Origin: Anaerolineaceae bacterium UBA6086 | GTDB lineage: Bacteria; Chloroflexota; Anaerolineae; Anaerolineales; Anaerolineaceae | Reading direction: 5' to 3' | DNA: 64,000 nt | NCBI GenBank assembly: GCA_002436005.1 | Contig: DIXG01000100.1 | Location: 43,136 to 107,135 of the forward strand | In this document: piece after piece, positions 63,385-64,000 of the stretch | How positions within the stretch are numbered: position 1 is the stretch's first letter | Layout: each line of letters starts with the position of its first letter | Notes under the pieces: generated by a model | Told to the model about the DNA's origin: nothing | The model's input: only the letters and a program-made list of their open reading frames with translations | The model's database searches: none | Translations under genes and position numbers: made by a program

Positions 63385-64000
63385 ATGCGCAGGTTCCTCT
63401 CAATCAAAAGCCAGGACGCAAACAAAGATCAGATCCAAAACCGATTACTCATCATCGCAGCCGTGATCATCGGTTTGATGGCGATCGTCCTGACCCTGGC
63501 ACCTGCCATCAGGCGGCATTCAGGTATTGAAGATTTCCAGTTTCAACACTGGTTCGGTGCGATAATATGGGTCCTTTGCTTTGGATTTCTCAATGCCCAA
63601 ACAAAACGACACCTGCAAAACAGAGACCCCTTCCTGCTGCCAGCTGTCGCTCTGTTGACTGGCATCAGTTTGATGACCATCTGGAGACTCTATCCAAACC
63701 TGGGCGCACGCCAGACAGTCTGGATCATTTTGGGAACAGGAATCGTGGTTATTGGCATCAAATTCCCCGATTTCCTGGACTACCTGCAGAAGTATAAATA
63801 CATCTGGCTGGTCTCCGGTTTAGCACTGACCGGTCTGACAATCCTCTTTGGTCTCAACCCAAACGGTGCCGGTCCCAGGTTGTGGCTGCAATTCCTGGGA
63901 GTTCATTTCCAACCCTCAGAACTGCTCAAATTACTCCTGATCGCTTACCTGGCGGGCTATTTTCAATCCCGGCTATCGTTTGCTGATCGAAAGCTGGAAC
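63385..64000 (+). CDS. FtsW/RodA-family (SEDS) protein, 5' part
   Basis: At least 205 residues, running off the end of the window. About six membrane segments are visible; 'LNPNGAGPRLWLQFLGVHFQPSELLKLLLIAYLAGYF' is the SEDS signature. It starts nine bases after mtnP. With the FHA genes it resembles the fhaA-fhaB-rodA part of the actinobacterial locus. A second RodA exists at 16838, so this may be a division or special-purpose paralogue. Confidence 0.88.
   Translation, partial: MRRFLSIKSQDANKDQIQNRLLIIAAVIIGLMAIVLTLAPAIRRHSGIEDFQFQHWFGAIIWVLCFGFLNAQTKRHLQNRDPFLLPAVALLTGISLMTIWRLYPNLGARQTVWIILGTGIVVIGIKFPDFLDYLQKYKYIWLVSGLALTGLTILFGLNPNGAGPRLWLQFLGVHFQPSELLKLLLIAYLAGYFQSRLSFADRKLE

Noticed and set aside
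1..64000. Genome-wide UGA reassignment
   Set aside because: TGA ends atpD, atpA, atpQ, parA and others exactly where overlapping genes start, so UGA works as a stop.
1..64000. CRISPR array, prophage, transposon or toxin-antitoxin island
   Set aside because: I saw no regularly spaced repeats, integrase, transposase, terminal inverted repeats or phage genes.

Overview
The window looks like a chromosomal segment of a monoderm Chloroflexi bacterium, most probably of the class Anaerolineae. This rests on protein style rather than a database search: Thr/Pro-rich 'TPTPT' linkers joining membrane or SH3b domains, a complete mreBCD-mrdA-rodA operon, PduO-type adenosyltransferase, RtcB-archease and many two-gene translational couplings. 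Base composition is moderate (near 48-50 % GC by eye) and coding density is high. No rRNA, CRISPR, integrase, transposase or insertion sequence was seen. The first bases carry adjacent XhoI and BamHI hexamers, and the window ends inside a gene.

Layout. 1-3.7 kb: tail of a DnaE-like polymerase, trehalose synthase, a DUF389 membrane protein fused to an SH3b domain, and a rubredoxin interrupted by an in-frame TGA. 3.8-10.95 kb: an N-type ATPase operon (atpD-C-Q-R-B-E-F-A-G, with b and delta fused) behind a near-consensus promoter; a PII/DarA-like (DUF970) gene sits between atpA and atpG. 11-14 kb: ribulokinase and an orphan MsmX/UgpC-type sugar ABC ATPase. 14-25 kb (minus strand): a Lit-like membrane protein, a membrane spermidine-synthase-like protein, tRNA-Gln, the shape operon rodA-mrdA-mreD-mreC-mreB, then a MoxR/DUF58 pair. 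25-34 kb: a coiled-coil/zinc-ribbon protein, then a long minus-strand run from smpB down through a phytol-kinase-like gene, hutH, L,D-transpeptidase, ccdA, a TlpA-like thioredoxin, DUF2085, laccase-domain protein, yggS and yggT. 34-44 kb: mixed metabolic genes (patatin, esterase, zwf, prs, a DegV gene with an in-frame TGA, ABM monooxygenase plus Fe-alcohol dehydrogenase, RluA, RadC). 44-49 kb: a partner-switching module (STAS antagonist, RsbW-like kinase, six-GAF RsbU-like phosphatase). 49-54.9 kb: PfkB kinase, parAB, amidohydrolase, HTH regulator, GNAT. 55-61 kb: DUF554, PduO, oligopeptide-binding protein, SecG, PHP protein, rtcB-archease. 61-64 kb: fhaA-like, fhaB-like, mtnP and the start of an FtsW/RodA gene, similar in layout to the actinobacterial cell-wall signalling locus.

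The most noteworthy items are the PII/DarA-like gene inside the N-ATPase operon; two genes (rubredoxin, degV) broken by in-frame TGA codons; a histidine ammonia-lyase with Ser-Ser-Gly in place of the usual Ala-Ser-Gly cofactor motif; a near-perfect 24-nt palindrome in the presumed 5' leader of mreB; and the FHA/RodA locus with an inserted methylthioadenosine phosphorylase gene.
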